Assembly (NCBI GenBank): GCA_963663265.2
Contig: CAXXXM010000001.1
Location: 248,001 to 312,000 of the forward strand
DNA length: 64,000 nt
Direction of reading: 5' to 3'
Source: JAEXOD01 sp963663265
Lineage (GTDB): Bacteria; Bacteroidota; Ignavibacteria; Ignavibacteriales; Melioribacteraceae
Made by a program: the position numbers and the translations under genes. This document shows positions 31,192 to 39,621 of this stretch, piece by piece; the stretch's first letter is position 1; every line of letters begins with the position of its first letter. The notes under the pieces are model-generated. The model searched no databases and was not told where the DNA came from. It saw only the letters and a list, made by a program, of their open reading frames with translations.

Positions 31192-32094
31192 TTAATTGTC
31201 AGAATTCCTAAACTCATTAGGAGTTTGGTTTGCAATTTTTTTAAAGAATTTATTAAAGTTTGTGGGTTCTTTAAAACCCATATTAGATCCAATCTCTTTT
31301 AGTGATGAGTTAGAGTAAATTAATAACCTCTTTATTTCTAAAATAGCTCTTAATTCTAATGCAAGTTTTATTGGAATACCCAAGAATTTTTTTGTTAAGG
31401 AATTAACTTTTTTAGGAGTAATAAAAAGCTTATCGGCATAAAAAGTTACATTTCTTTCTTTGTAAAAGTTTTGTTCAATTAAATTTCGAAGTTTAAGAAA
31501 TGTTATGTAGTCAATATTTGAAGACTTCTTATCAGGGTATTGTCCTTTTATCCTTTCAATTTGTAAAAAGAGGGTTCGCAATAAAATATTCAACATTTCA
31601 CTACTCGCAAAATTTGAAAGGTTAGATGATTCAAATTTAATTTGTTCAACTAACCTTAATATTGTGTTATAAGCAGAATCCGCTAAAATGATTTGTTTGT
31701 TTACGTTTAGATTTTCAAAAATTGCAAAGTTCTCTATAATTTGAATATCAAGTAGTGAATGTTCAATAAACTCATTTGTGTATAAAATGACAAAACCATT
31801 GGCATTAGAAGATACCGAAATTTCTTGTATTTGTCCGCATGCAACATTAAAAATATTTTGTGATGAATAATAATGTGTATTAAAATCTACTCTATGTCTA
31901 ACTTCACCCGAAGTTAATAAAATAATTTGATTACAATCCATTGTAAAATTTTTGGTGGTCTTATCAGTTAAAATTTTAAGATAATGTGAAAAATCTACTA
32001 AACAAAAACTGATTTTGGTATCGGAAAAATCCTTAATGCTAAAACCTTTGATTCCATTCGGGGTTTCTGCAGGTTGTTTTGTCGACTTAAACAA
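31192..32094 (-). CDS. AraC-family transcriptional regulator
   Basis: The product has 300 residues. The C-terminal 100 residues contain the two HTH motifs of AraC proteins (VTFYADKLFITPKKVNSLTK near residue 215 and SLKEIGSNMGFKEPTNFNKF near residue 270), ending FFKKIANQTPNEFR. The N-terminal 190 residues are a cupin-like sensing region (NQIILLTSGEVRHRV, YYSSQNIFNVACGQ). The gene lies 80 bases downstream of the TonB receptor gene on the same strand, so it may regulate uptake genes; this is inference. Confidence 0.9.
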   Translation of the reverse strand: MFKSTKQPAETPNGIKGFSIKDFSDTKISFCLVDFSHYLKILTDKTTKNFTMDCNQIILLTSGEVRHRVDFNTHYYSSQNIFNVACGQIQEISVSSNANGFVILYTNEFIEHSLLDIQIIENFAIFENLNVNKQIILADSAYNTILRLVEQIKFESSNLSNFASSEMLNILLRTLFLQIERIKGQYPDKKSSNIDYITFLKLRNLIEQNFYKERNVTFYADKLFITPKKVNSLTKKFLGIPIKLALELRAILEIKRLLIYSNSSLKEIGSNMGFKEPTNFNKFFKKIANQTPNEFRNSDN

Positions 32095-32174
32095 TGTAAA
32101 TATCCCGTAATTAATTATAAAAGAACCTTTAACTTATATAATTTGACAAGTCGAGGGAATAAAAGGTTTAAATA

Positions 32175-34385
32175 CTACAATTTCATTTGAACTCCAATAA
32201 CAATTGTTCTACTTCCAAAGTAACTTGTAATTTCTTTTTTTTGTGAATAATTGTAAGAGTATGAATAATCAAAAATATTCTTAATATCTAATACGTTTAT
32301 AGCCTCAACATAAAAAGCTGCAAAAACGATATCAAATATTGAAGTCAAGTAGGTAACCCTAAAATCCAATCTGTTGTAATTTGGGTAACGTTTTGAATTA
32401 TCTAAAAGATAAACTGGCTCGTACGCTGTTGATGATGAATTTAATTTTCCACCGGCTATTGGGGTGTAAGGTTTACCGGTTGCAAATTTGTAATTTATTC
32501 CTAACTGAATATAATTAGTTAAATTATATTTTGTAACAAGAGTAAAATTGTGTGTAATATCATAACTGCTGCTTGTCAATTCTTCAAAATCCATCCATTT
32601 ACGTTTTGTATCAATTAACCCGTAAGAAATCCACCCATCAAAAATTCCTAAAAAATTCCCCTTAATTATTAGGTCTATTCCTTTTGCATAACCAAATCCA
32701 TTGTTTGAATAGTTAATTAATGAATCTTCAAGGGGTAGATTATAATATTTTTTGTAGAATGCTTCTAATCTAATATTATCGTTTTTGTTTAATTGATAAT
32801 TAAAGGATATAATATAGTGTTGTGATTTCATGGCTTTTAGATCTGGATTTCCATCGCTTTCAGCATATAAACGGGGATCAGGATTTTGATGGAAAAATCC
32901 CCATCCTGCACTTATTGTTGAAGATGCAGATATTTTGTAGCTTAAATTTATTCTTGGGTCAAGCCAATTAATATTTAGAGCAGGGATGTAATCAAATCTT
33001 AGCCCACCTATTAAATGTAAGTTTTTAATACTCAAAAAGTTTGAAAATTCGTTCTCTATATAAGCTCCATGTCGAGTATTGTTGTATTTTGCATTAAGAA
33101 TTTCACTTTCAGCATTATCTCTAAAATCATAATCTTCTTTTGGAATTATACCTAAATATTGAAATTCTCTTCTTTCCAATTCATAACCAATCAATAGTTT
33201 ATTATTGCCCCAGGTATATTCGTTATCTGTCCTAAACTTAAAAGTAAAATCATTACGTTTTAAGTCTAAAATTCCAAGTTCCCAAGTGCTTGAAAATTTA
33301 CTAAAAGAAAGACTGTTTTTTGAAAATAGATTATTTGAAAGAAATTCCGAGACTTGTAAATTACTTATTATATTATAAGATTTGCCATTAAAGATATCAA
33401 TATACCCGGGTTGATTAACTTTAACACCTTGTTTATCATCGGAATAAGCTAAAAATGATTTAATTCTTCCCGTACTTGAAAACTTGTAACTTATGCTTCC
33501 TGAAATATCTTGTGATTGGGGAGCTAATTCAAAATCTTCATTTCCTCCATTTAACCAAAATATAGGGGCGGTATAACTTTTTCTTCCATTAATTCGCACA
33601 CCTAATTTATCAGGAATAATATTATTTTCGGCATCAAATTCAATACTTGCCATAGAGATGCCAAGTGTTATAGATTTAACGCTTGGCTCATCTTTGGATT
33701 GCAAATCTAAAACTCCTGAAAGAGCATTTCCATATTTACACGAAAAACCACCACTCGAAAAGTACATCCCTTTAATATTTGATGAATTAATATTGGAAAA
33801 TAATCCTCCATATGATGATTCATAAGTGTATGGATGATTTAAAGAAGCTTGGTCGATTAATGTGATGGTTTCCATCGGGTCGCCACCTCTAACATAAAGT
33901 TCGGCACTCTCTGAGACTTGGGTTAGACCGGGCATTGTTTTTATTGCTTGGAATATGTCGGCTGCTCCACCCGGAGTAGTTAAAACATCTATATCGGTCA
34001 TAACAACTCCTTTCCCTTTTTCAGAGCTGAATGAACTTGCGGTTATTACAATATCGGGAGTTGAAACAATATTACTTTCCAATTTAATAATTAAACTATT
34101 GGTACTGAGAGTGTCAACATTAATAGTATTAGAATACTTTTTATAACCAATCATACTTACTATTAAAGTTTGCTCGCCTTTTTTGACTGTTGTAAAAGTG
34201 AATCCGCCATCTTCTCCGGACATCGCTCCATCAAAAGTGTCTAATAAAAATACATTAGCAAATTGGACAGGGGAAAGGTTGTTTTCAATAACTTTACCTG
34301 TTACTGTTATCTTTTTATTTTGAGCATTTAGTGAACTAAACAACAAAAGAGTTATTATACTAAAATAGATGTTAAATTTTTTCAT
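32175..34385 (-). CDS. TonB-dependent outer-membrane receptor
   Basis: The product has 736 residues with a signal peptide ending near LNAQ. Residues about 25-115 are a carboxypeptidase-regulatory-like domain (VTGKVIENNLSPVQFANVFL, SMIGYKKYSNTINV), common in Bacteroidota receptors. The plug domain follows (VLTTPGGAADIFQAIKTMPG, ELYVRGGDPMETITLIDQAS), then a beta-barrel of about 500 residues (INGRKSYTAPIFW, RLDFRVTYLTSIFD) ending in GVQMKL. There is no SusD partner, so the ligand may be a metal chelate or small molecule. The TPR gene lies nine bases upstream and is probably cotranscribed. Confidence 0.92.
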   Translation of the reverse strand: MKKFNIYFSIITLLLFSSLNAQNKKITVTGKVIENNLSPVQFANVFLLDTFDGAMSGEDGGFTFTTVKKGEQTLIVSMIGYKKYSNTINVDTLSTNSLIIKLESNIVSTPDIVITASSFSSEKGKGVVMTDIDVLTTPGGAADIFQAIKTMPGLTQVSESAELYVRGGDPMETITLIDQASLNHPYTYESSYGGLFSNINSSNIKGMYFSSGGFSCKYGNALSGVLDLQSKDEPSVKSITLGISMASIEFDAENNIIPDKLGVRINGRKSYTAPIFWLNGGNEDFELAPQSQDISGSISYKFSSTGRIKSFLAYSDDKQGVKVNQPGYIDIFNGKSYNIISNLQVSEFLSNNLFSKNSLSFSKFSSTWELGILDLKRNDFTFKFRTDNEYTWGNNKLLIGYELERREFQYLGIIPKEDYDFRDNAESEILNAKYNNTRHGAYIENEFSNFLSIKNLHLIGGLRFDYIPALNINWLDPRINLSYKISASSTISAGWGFFHQNPDPRLYAESDGNPDLKAMKSQHYIISFNYQLNKNDNIRLEAFYKKYYNLPLEDSLINYSNNGFGYAKGIDLIIKGNFLGIFDGWISYGLIDTKRKWMDFEELTSSSYDITHNFTLVTKYNLTNYIQLGINYKFATGKPYTPIAGGKLNSSSTAYEPVYLLDNSKRYPNYNRLDFRVTYLTSIFDIVFAAFYVEAINVLDIKNIFDYSYSYNYSQKKEITSYFGSRTIVIGVQMKL

Positions 34386-34394
34386 ATGTTTTCT

Positions 34395-35150
34395 TTAATC
34401 TTGTTTAACTTGAGGTAATAATTTGTATTTTATCCAACCAAAATTTGGTTCTAATTGTAAAGCTTCAGTATATATTTGAGCAGCTAATTCATTTTGATTT
34501 TTAGCTGATAAACTAATTCCATACCATGCATAAGCATCTAAAAATCCCCATCCGTATTTATCATCTTTTAATTCTTTAAACTTTTCTATGCTGGATTTGA
34601 ATAATTGCATAGCTTTTTCTTTGCTTCCACCAAAAAACTCAGGTGAGTTAAATTTGCTTATTCCTTCTTGAAGTAATACTCTTGGATTATTTGGTTCAAT
34701 AGCTAACGCGGTTGCAAGTAGTTTTTGACTATCTGAACCAAGTGATTTAGCTAAATTCCAATCTGAAGTTATTTTAATTCCATAACAAGTAGCTAATAAG
34801 GACATTGCTTCGGCATCTTTATCGTTTGATGCAATTAAGGATTTTAACAAGTCGATTGCTTCATTCATATACTTGTTAAAAGAATCCATATCTTTTTGTG
34901 AAAGATAGATGTAAGAAATTTTGTAATTACAGTAGGCTATATGATATTTAGCAATTGTGTTTTCTTGTTCTAAATTTAATAATCTCTCAAACATACTCCG
35001 TGTGGCTAAATAACTTTCTAAATTCATAAAGTTGTCAGCTTTCTTTAAAGTTGCTATACTTTCATTAATGTACTCGGAGGAGCTTTGAGGATATACTAAA
35101 GTTGCAAATCCTGCTGTTAGTAATAGTAGTATTAAAATTATTCGTTTCAT
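34395..35150 (-). CDS. Periplasmic TPR-repeat protein
   Basis: The product has 251 residues with a signal peptide (ILILLLLTAGFATLVYP) and a strong AGGAG ribosome site. Several TPR-like helical pairs are visible (TIAKYHIAYCNYKISYIYLS, AEAMSLLATCYGIKI, YGISLSAKNQNELAAQIYTE, ALQLEPNFGWIKYKLLP). It is exported, probably to the periplasm, and its gene is the first of a two-gene unit with the TonB receptor. The upstream region holds the palindrome at 35189-35207. Confidence 0.8.
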   Translation of the reverse strand: MKRIILILLLLTAGFATLVYPQSSSEYINESIATLKKADNFMNLESYLATRSMFERLLNLEQENTIAKYHIAYCNYKISYIYLSQKDMDSFNKYMNEAIDLLKSLIASNDKDAEAMSLLATCYGIKITSDWNLAKSLGSDSQKLLATALAIEPNNPRVLLQEGISKFNSPEFFGGSKEKAMQLFKSSIEKFKELKDDKYGWGFLDAYAWYGISLSAKNQNELAAQIYTEALQLEPNFGWIKYKLLPQVKQD

Positions 35151-35188
35151 GTTATTTCTCCTTTTTTTATTATGATATAGTTATAAAG

Positions 35189-35207
35189 TACTTTGAAAAA
35201 CAAAGTA
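35189..35207. promoter_or_regulatory. Operator-like palindrome before the TPR-TonB receptor operon
   Basis: TACTTTG-N5-CAAAGTA, a perfect 7-bp inverted repeat. The same element occurs at 36137-36155 upstream of the HTH-regulator operon. It overlaps the probable promoter (TATAAC lies next to it on the minus strand). Confidence 0.6.
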
Positions 35208-35222
35208 AATAGATAAAATTTT

Positions 35223-35519
35223 TTATTTTTTCAATAGTTTTTCCAAACGTTCAACATATATTTCAAAAGCTTTTTTCCCTTTTTGAGTAAGCAGATATCT
35301 TGATATTGGTTTGCGATTTTCAAAAGACTTTCCAACTGCGATATATCCTGCATCTTCCAATTTTTTTAAATGAGTGCTAAGATTTCCATCAGTAGCATTG
35401 ACTTTCTCTTTAAGAAAAGTAAATTCAGCTTCATCTACGGTAATAAGCACAGCCATAATAGCAAGGCGTATACGAGAATGAATTATTTCGTCTAATTGTT
35501 GATAATCAAATTCGTTCAT
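35223..35519 (-). CDS. Winged-helix transcriptional regulator (HTH_34 type)
   Basis: The product has 98 residues, the size of single-domain winged-helix regulators. It opens with LDEIIHSRIRLAIMAVLITV, has the recognition helix in ATDGNLSTHLKKLEDAGYIA and the wing in KPISRYLLTQKGKKAFEIYV. Members bind DNA as dimers and are often paired with a membrane protein, as here: its start overlaps the membrane-protein gene by 14 bases. The shared palindromes at 35189 and 36137 are good candidates for its binding sites; that link is inference. Confidence 0.9.
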   Translation of the reverse strand: MNEFDYQQLDEIIHSRIRLAIMAVLITVDEAEFTFLKEKVNATDGNLSTHLKKLEDAGYIAVGKSFENRKPISRYLLTQKGKKAFEIYVERLEKLLKK

Positions 35520-36117
35520 TAGGTATCATTAATTTTTTATATTGCGAGCGTAAGTATAAGCCCGGAATAATTGTTAAACAAGTCATCATTGCAGCCATAA
35601 GTAATAATGTGTGAATATATGGGAAGAAAAACATGTAAATTGAACCGGCCCACCAAATGTATGATAAATAAGAAAGCCAGTTTTTACCATACAAATAACC
35701 TGAAACCATATAACCAATTCCCATAACGGAACAAATAAGTGGATTAATATAAGAACCGTTATTAATCGCACCGGTTAATGCCGGTACAAATCCTAAAATC
35801 ATTGCTGCTATTCCTACGCCACGCCATAAAGCACCCATAATTTTTCCGGCAAAAGTATGGGTTCTTAGTTTTCCATACTTCTTAATATTTAAAATAACAG
35901 TATAAAGCCAACCAAAGCCTACTAATATGGGCCAAAGATAAACAAAGTATTCAACATATACATGAAACTTGAAGGTAACATAGGTTAAAATTTGCCCAAT
36001 AACAACTATTATACCCCAAAAAATAAGGCTATGACCGTCTTCGGCAATTATCCTTTGGCTGTCAGTCATTATCTTCTTTATGAATAAAAGATCATCAAGT
36101 TGTTCTGATTGATTCAT
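35506..36117 (-). CDS. Polytopic membrane protein paired with the winged-helix regulator
   Basis: The product has 203 residues with about six hydrophobic helices (SLIFWGIIVVIGQILTYVTF, YFVYLWPILVGFGWLYTVIL, GVGIAAMILGFVPALTG, INPLICSVMGIGYMVSGYLY, LLLMAAMMTCLTIIPGLYL). No transporter family motif is recognised. It is the first gene of a two-gene unit with the regulator, with the palindrome at 36137-36155 just upstream. A role in sensing or membrane stress is possible but unproven. Confidence 0.8.
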   Translation of the reverse strand: MNQSEQLDDLLFIKKIMTDSQRIIAEDGHSLIFWGIIVVIGQILTYVTFKFHVYVEYFVYLWPILVGFGWLYTVILNIKKYGKLRTHTFAGKIMGALWRGVGIAAMILGFVPALTGAINNGSYINPLICSVMGIGYMVSGYLYGKNWLSYLSYIWWAGSIYMFFFPYIHTLLLMAAMMTCLTIIPGLYLRSQYKKLMIPNERI

Positions 36118-36136
36118 TTTTTTCTCCGTTATAAAG

Positions 36137-36155
36137 TACTTTGAATTACAAAGTA
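36137..36155. promoter_or_regulatory. Operator-like palindrome before the membrane protein-HTH operon
   Basis: TACTTTG-N5-CAAAGTA, the same arms and spacer length as at 35189-35207; the flanking ATAAAG is also shared. It is 20 bases upstream of the start codon, consistent with autoregulation. Confidence 0.6.
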
Positions 36156-36213
36156 AAATTAATACTTTAAAAATCGTTTGTCAAGCAGAAAGTTTAAAAT
36201 ATTTTAAAATGAC

Positions 36214-36241
36214 TTGCATTTCTTTTAATTAGCATTATTTT
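36214..36241 (+). promoter_or_regulatory. Candidate his operon promoter
   Basis: TTGCAT at 36214-36219, a 16-base spacer and TATTTT (then AG) at 36236-36241. It is placed 30 bases before the leader peptide and resembles the -10 boxes of the rRNA promoters. Confidence 0.4.
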
Positions 36242-36271
36242 AGCATTAAGAAAATAAAAAAAACAGAGAAA

Positions 36272-36331
36272 ATGAAATTTAATACGACACATATCCATCA
36301 TCATCATCATTTTAACTTGGAGACGAGATAG
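36272..36331 (+). CDS. hisL: his operon leader peptide
   Basis: The frame encodes 19 residues, MKFNTTHIHHHHHFNLETR, with six His codons in a stretch of seven (all CAT). It lies about 50 bases before a strong terminator and 96 bases before hisG. A ribosome slowed at the His codons by lack of charged tRNA-His would free AAGTCGG at 36332-36338 to pair with CCGACTT at 36386-36392 and prevent terminator formation. This is the classic attenuation design; the ribosome site (AGAG) is weak. Confidence 0.85.
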   Translation: MKFNTTHIHHHHHFNLETR

Positions 36332-36410
36332 AAGTCGGATTACTTTAAATACGCTAATAAATAAATAGTTAATATATATAAAACCCCGACTTTTGTCGGG
36401 GTTTTTTGTT
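36332..36410 (+). terminator. his operon attenuator (antiterminator and terminator)
   Basis: The terminator stem AACCCCGAC / GTCGGGGTT (36382-36403) has a TTTT loop and a T-rich tail. AAGTCGG at 36332-36338, right after the leader stop codon, is complementary to CCGACTT at 36386-36392 and can form a competing antiterminator. Confidence 0.85.
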
Positions 36411-36427
36411 TTTAAAAAGGAGTTAAT

Positions 36428-37297
36428 ATGCCAAATGGAAATTTGAAGCTTGCACTACAAAAAAAAGGAAGACTGACAGACAAATCACTACAATTATTAA
36501 GAAATTGTGGTTTAGATATTGAAGACTATAATGATAGATTAATAATATCCGCAAAAAATCTTGAATTAGATCTTTTGTTTTTGCGTGATGATGATATTCC
36601 GGAATATGTAAGCAATGGAGTAGCAGATATTGGAATAGTAGGAGAAGATGTTATTTATGAAAAAAATGCGGATATCAATATTATTAGAAAATTAGGATTT
36701 GGAAGATGCCGACTTGCCTTAGCTGTTCCGGAAGGAAAAGAGATTCAATCTGTTAAAGATATAAACAATAAAAGAATAGCTACTTCATATCCAAATTTGT
36801 TGACTAAATATTTAAAAGAGAACAATGTTTCGGCAAAAATTGTTGAGATAAGCGGATCGGTTGAAATTACTCCAACTTTGGGGGTTGCTGATTTAATTTG
36901 CGATATCGTTTCAACAGGGAACACATTAAAAATGCACAAACTTATAAAATCGTTTGATGTATTTAATTCGGAAACAGTTTTAATTGCAAATAAAAATGTA
37001 AATGACGATCAAAAGAAAAAAGATTTACTTGAAGACTTATTAAATAGAATAGATTCTGCTTTAATTGCAAAAAACTCAAAATATTTAATGATGAATGCCC
37101 CAAAAGCTACAGCCCAAGAAATTGAAAGAATTATTCCATCTTTAAAAAGTCCAACTGTAGTCCCTTTGGCAGATGAAAGTATGGTTGCAATTCACGCTGT
37201 TATTCCAACAGACCAATTTTGGGCAATATACAAAGATTTGAAAAATATTGGTGCGTCAGGAATATTACTTTTACCAATTGAGAACATGATACCATGA
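36428..37297 (+). CDS. hisG: ATP phosphoribosyltransferase, long form
   Basis: It catalyses the first and committed step of histidine synthesis, ATP + PRPP to phosphoribosyl-ATP. The length of 289 residues and the C-terminal domain from about residue 210 (MNAPKATAQEIERIIPSL, SPTVVPLADESMVAIHAVI) mark the long, His-feedback-regulated form that needs no HisZ. The catalytic half shows LALQKKGRLTDKS, GVADIGIVGEDV and a PRPP-site-like CDIVSTGNTLK. AAGGAG precedes the ATG; hisD overlaps by four bases. Confidence 0.97.
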   Translation: MPNGNLKLALQKKGRLTDKSLQLLRNCGLDIEDYNDRLIISAKNLELDLLFLRDDDIPEYVSNGVADIGIVGEDVIYEKNADINIIRKLGFGRCRLALAVPEGKEIQSVKDINNKRIATSYPNLLTKYLKENNVSAKIVEISGSVEITPTLGVADLICDIVSTGNTLKMHKLIKSFDVFNSETVLIANKNVNDDQKKKDLLEDLLNRIDSALIAKNSKYLMMNAPKATAQEIERIIPSLKSPTVVPLADESMVAIHAVIPTDQFWAIYKDLKNIGASGILLLPIENMIP

Positions 37298-38580
37298 AAA
37301 TTTATATAAATCAAAAACTAACGGATTTGCAAAGAAAGAAGTTGTTTGCAAGAAAAATAAAATCTTTCGATGAAATTAACTCCATTGTTAAACCAATAAT
37401 GGAAGACATTAAAAAAAATGGGGATAAAGCAGTTGAAAAGTATAATCTCCAATTTGACAATAACCAAAACTATGTAATAACAAAAAAAGAATTACAGGAT
37501 GCTGCATTAACAATAGATTCCAAACTAAAAAAAGCAATTGATACAGCTTATAAACAAATTTACACTTTTCATAAAAAACAATTGCCAAAAGAAATAAAAG
37601 TTGAATCTATTAAGGGAGTTAAATGTAGTAGAAAATATTTACCCATAGAAAATGTTGGTTTATATATTCCGGGTGGAAATGCTGTATTAGTTTCTACAAT
37701 GTTGATGTTAGGGATTCCCGCACGGATAGCAGGATGTGAAAGAAAAGTTGTTTGTTCAGTTGTAAACACAGATACGATTGAGCCAGGATTAGCATATGCT
37801 GCAATAAAATGTGGAATTGATGAGTATTATAGTGTAGGTGGTGCCCAAGCGATTGCTATGATGGGTTATGGTACTAAAAAAGTTAAAAAAGTAGATAAAA
37901 TTTTTGGACCGGGAAATCAATTTGTTACTGCCGCTAAAAGCTACATAAGTAATGATTACAATGGCTGCTTAATAGATATGCCGGCAGGACCAAGTGAGGT
38001 TTTGATAATTGCTGATAAAAATGCAAATCCAAATTTTATAGCCGCTGATTTACTATCGCAAGCAGAACATGGGAATGATTCGCAAGTGATTTTATTAACT
38101 GATTCAGAAATATTAGCTAATCAAGTTGGTACTTGTGTTTTTGAACAACTTGAAAAATTACCAAGAAAACAGTTTGCAAAAAAAAGTTTAAACAATTCCT
38201 TTTGTTTAGTTGTTGATAATTTAGATGAAGCAATTGACTTGAGTAATAAATATGCTCCTGAACATTTAATAATTAACACTAAAGATGCTGAAGGTTTAAG
38301 TAAAAAAGTTGCAAATGCCGGTTCAGTTTTTGTTGGTGAATACTCGCCGGAAAGTGCTGGGGATTATTCTTCAGGAACTAATCACTCTTTACCAACTTAT
38401 GGATATGCAAAATCAGTTGGAGGAGTAACTGTTGAAATGTTTATGAAAAGCGTCACTTTTCAAAATCTTTCAAAGGAAGGATTGGGAAAATTAAAGGATA
38501 CAATAATTACTTTGGCTGAAACTGAAAAATTGACAGCACATGCAAATGCTGTTAGAGTGAGGTTTGAAGATGGAAATTAA
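37294..38580 (+). CDS. hisD: Histidinol dehydrogenase
   Basis: It oxidises histidinol to histidine in two NAD-dependent steps at the end of the pathway. At 428 residues it has the normal size. Typical segments are VGLYIPGGNAVLVSTMLMLG, VGGAQAIAMMGYGTK, KIFGPGNQFVTAAK, DMPAGPSEVLIIAD, LLSQAEHGNDSQ and SAGDYSSGTNHSLPT, which carry zinc and substrate ligands. The start overlaps hisG (ATGA), and hisC begins inside its last codons. Confidence 0.97.
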   Translation: MKIYINQKLTDLQRKKLFARKIKSFDEINSIVKPIMEDIKKNGDKAVEKYNLQFDNNQNYVITKKELQDAALTIDSKLKKAIDTAYKQIYTFHKKQLPKEIKVESIKGVKCSRKYLPIENVGLYIPGGNAVLVSTMLMLGIPARIAGCERKVVCSVVNTDTIEPGLAYAAIKCGIDEYYSVGGAQAIAMMGYGTKKVKKVDKIFGPGNQFVTAAKSYISNDYNGCLIDMPAGPSEVLIIADKNANPNFIAADLLSQAEHGNDSQVILLTDSEILANQVGTCVFEQLEKLPRKQFAKKSLNNSFCLVVDNLDEAIDLSNKYAPEHLIINTKDAEGLSKKVANAGSVFVGEYSPESAGDYSSGTNHSLPTYGYAKSVGGVTVEMFMKSVTFQNLSKEGLGKLKDTIITLAETEKLTAHANAVRVRFEDGN

Positions 38581-39621
38581 AAAATTAGTTAGACCAAATA
38601 TTGCTAAATTAAAACCTTATACTTCCGCAAGAAGTCAATTTTTGGAAGGAGTTCTTTTAGATGCAAATGAAAATCCGTTTGGTAGTACGGTTACTTTTTA
38701 TAATGAAGAACTAAATAGATATCCTGATCCAAACCAAACAGAATTACGAAAAAAATTAGCAGAATTCTTAAAATTGAATGTAAGAATCTTTTTTTTGGAG
38801 TTGGATCAGACGAAATTATAGATTTAGTAATTAGAGTGTTTTGCAAGCCTGGTTATGATTCTGCAATTATATGTGAGCCGACATATGGGATGTATAGAGT
38901 TTCATGCGAAATAAATGATATCGAAGTTAAAGAATTGGAATTAGATAGTAATTTTGATATTGACGAAAATGTAATCAATAAAGAAATTAATGAAAGAACA
39001 AAGATATTATTTTTATGTTCACCAAATAATCCAACGGGAAACTTGTTAAGTAAAAATAAAATTTTTAGTATTGCTGCAAAAAATGATATTATAGTAGTTG
39101 TTGATGAAGCATATATTGATTTTGCTGATAGAATTGGATTAATAAAGGAAATTAAAAACTATAATAATATTATTTTATTAAGGACTTTTTCTAAAGCATG
39201 GGGAATGGCAGGGGTTAGATGTGGTTATTGTGTAGCCGATGAGTATATTATCAATACATTAATGAAAGTTAAGGCTCCTTACAGTATAAATAAATTAACC
39301 GCAAGAATGATATTGCAGGCTTTGGAAAATGTTGATATTTACAATTCTTTCATTGAAAAAATAATTAGTGAAAGAGAAAAAATAATAGCTGAATTAAAAT
39401 CTATGACTAAAGTAATAAATATATTACCCACAAATTCAAATTATATTTTATTTAAGGTTGATGAAGCCAAAGCGGTTTTCAAAAAATTAGTTGCTAAAAA
39501 TATTGTTATTAGAGATAGAACGAATCAAAAAAATCTTGATGGTTATTTAAGAGTATCTATTGGTACAGAAAAAGAAAATAAACTATTTATTACTGAGTTG
39601 AGGAATATATTATGCAATTAA
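38570..39621 (+). pseudogene. hisC: Histidinol-phosphate aminotransferase, interrupted by a frameshift in a T8 run
   Basis: The frame from ATG 38570 (ribosome site AGTGAGG) reads MEIKKLVRPNIAKLKPY ... LLDANENPFGS and LNRYPDPNQTELRKKL up to LNVRI, then leaves frame and stops at 38821. The family sequence resumes in another frame as FGVGSDEIIDL (GVGSDE immediately after the T run) and continues to 39621, including the PLP-Lys motif LLRTFSKAWGMAGVRCGYC and SPNNPTGN. The break lies in eight T at 38789-38796; one more T (or two fewer) restores about 350 residues, the normal HisC length. All other motifs are intact, so a sequencing error or slippage is as likely as true loss. Confidence 0.9.

Noticed and set aside
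36272..36331. His-codon run as a vector-derived His tag
   Set aside because: It sits before a his operon, is broken by an Ile codon and is followed by a matching attenuator, so it is a natural leader.
38564..39621. Two separate genes instead of one hisC
   Set aside because: Both parts match successive regions of one aminotransferase; the second part has no ribosome site and would start within the fold.
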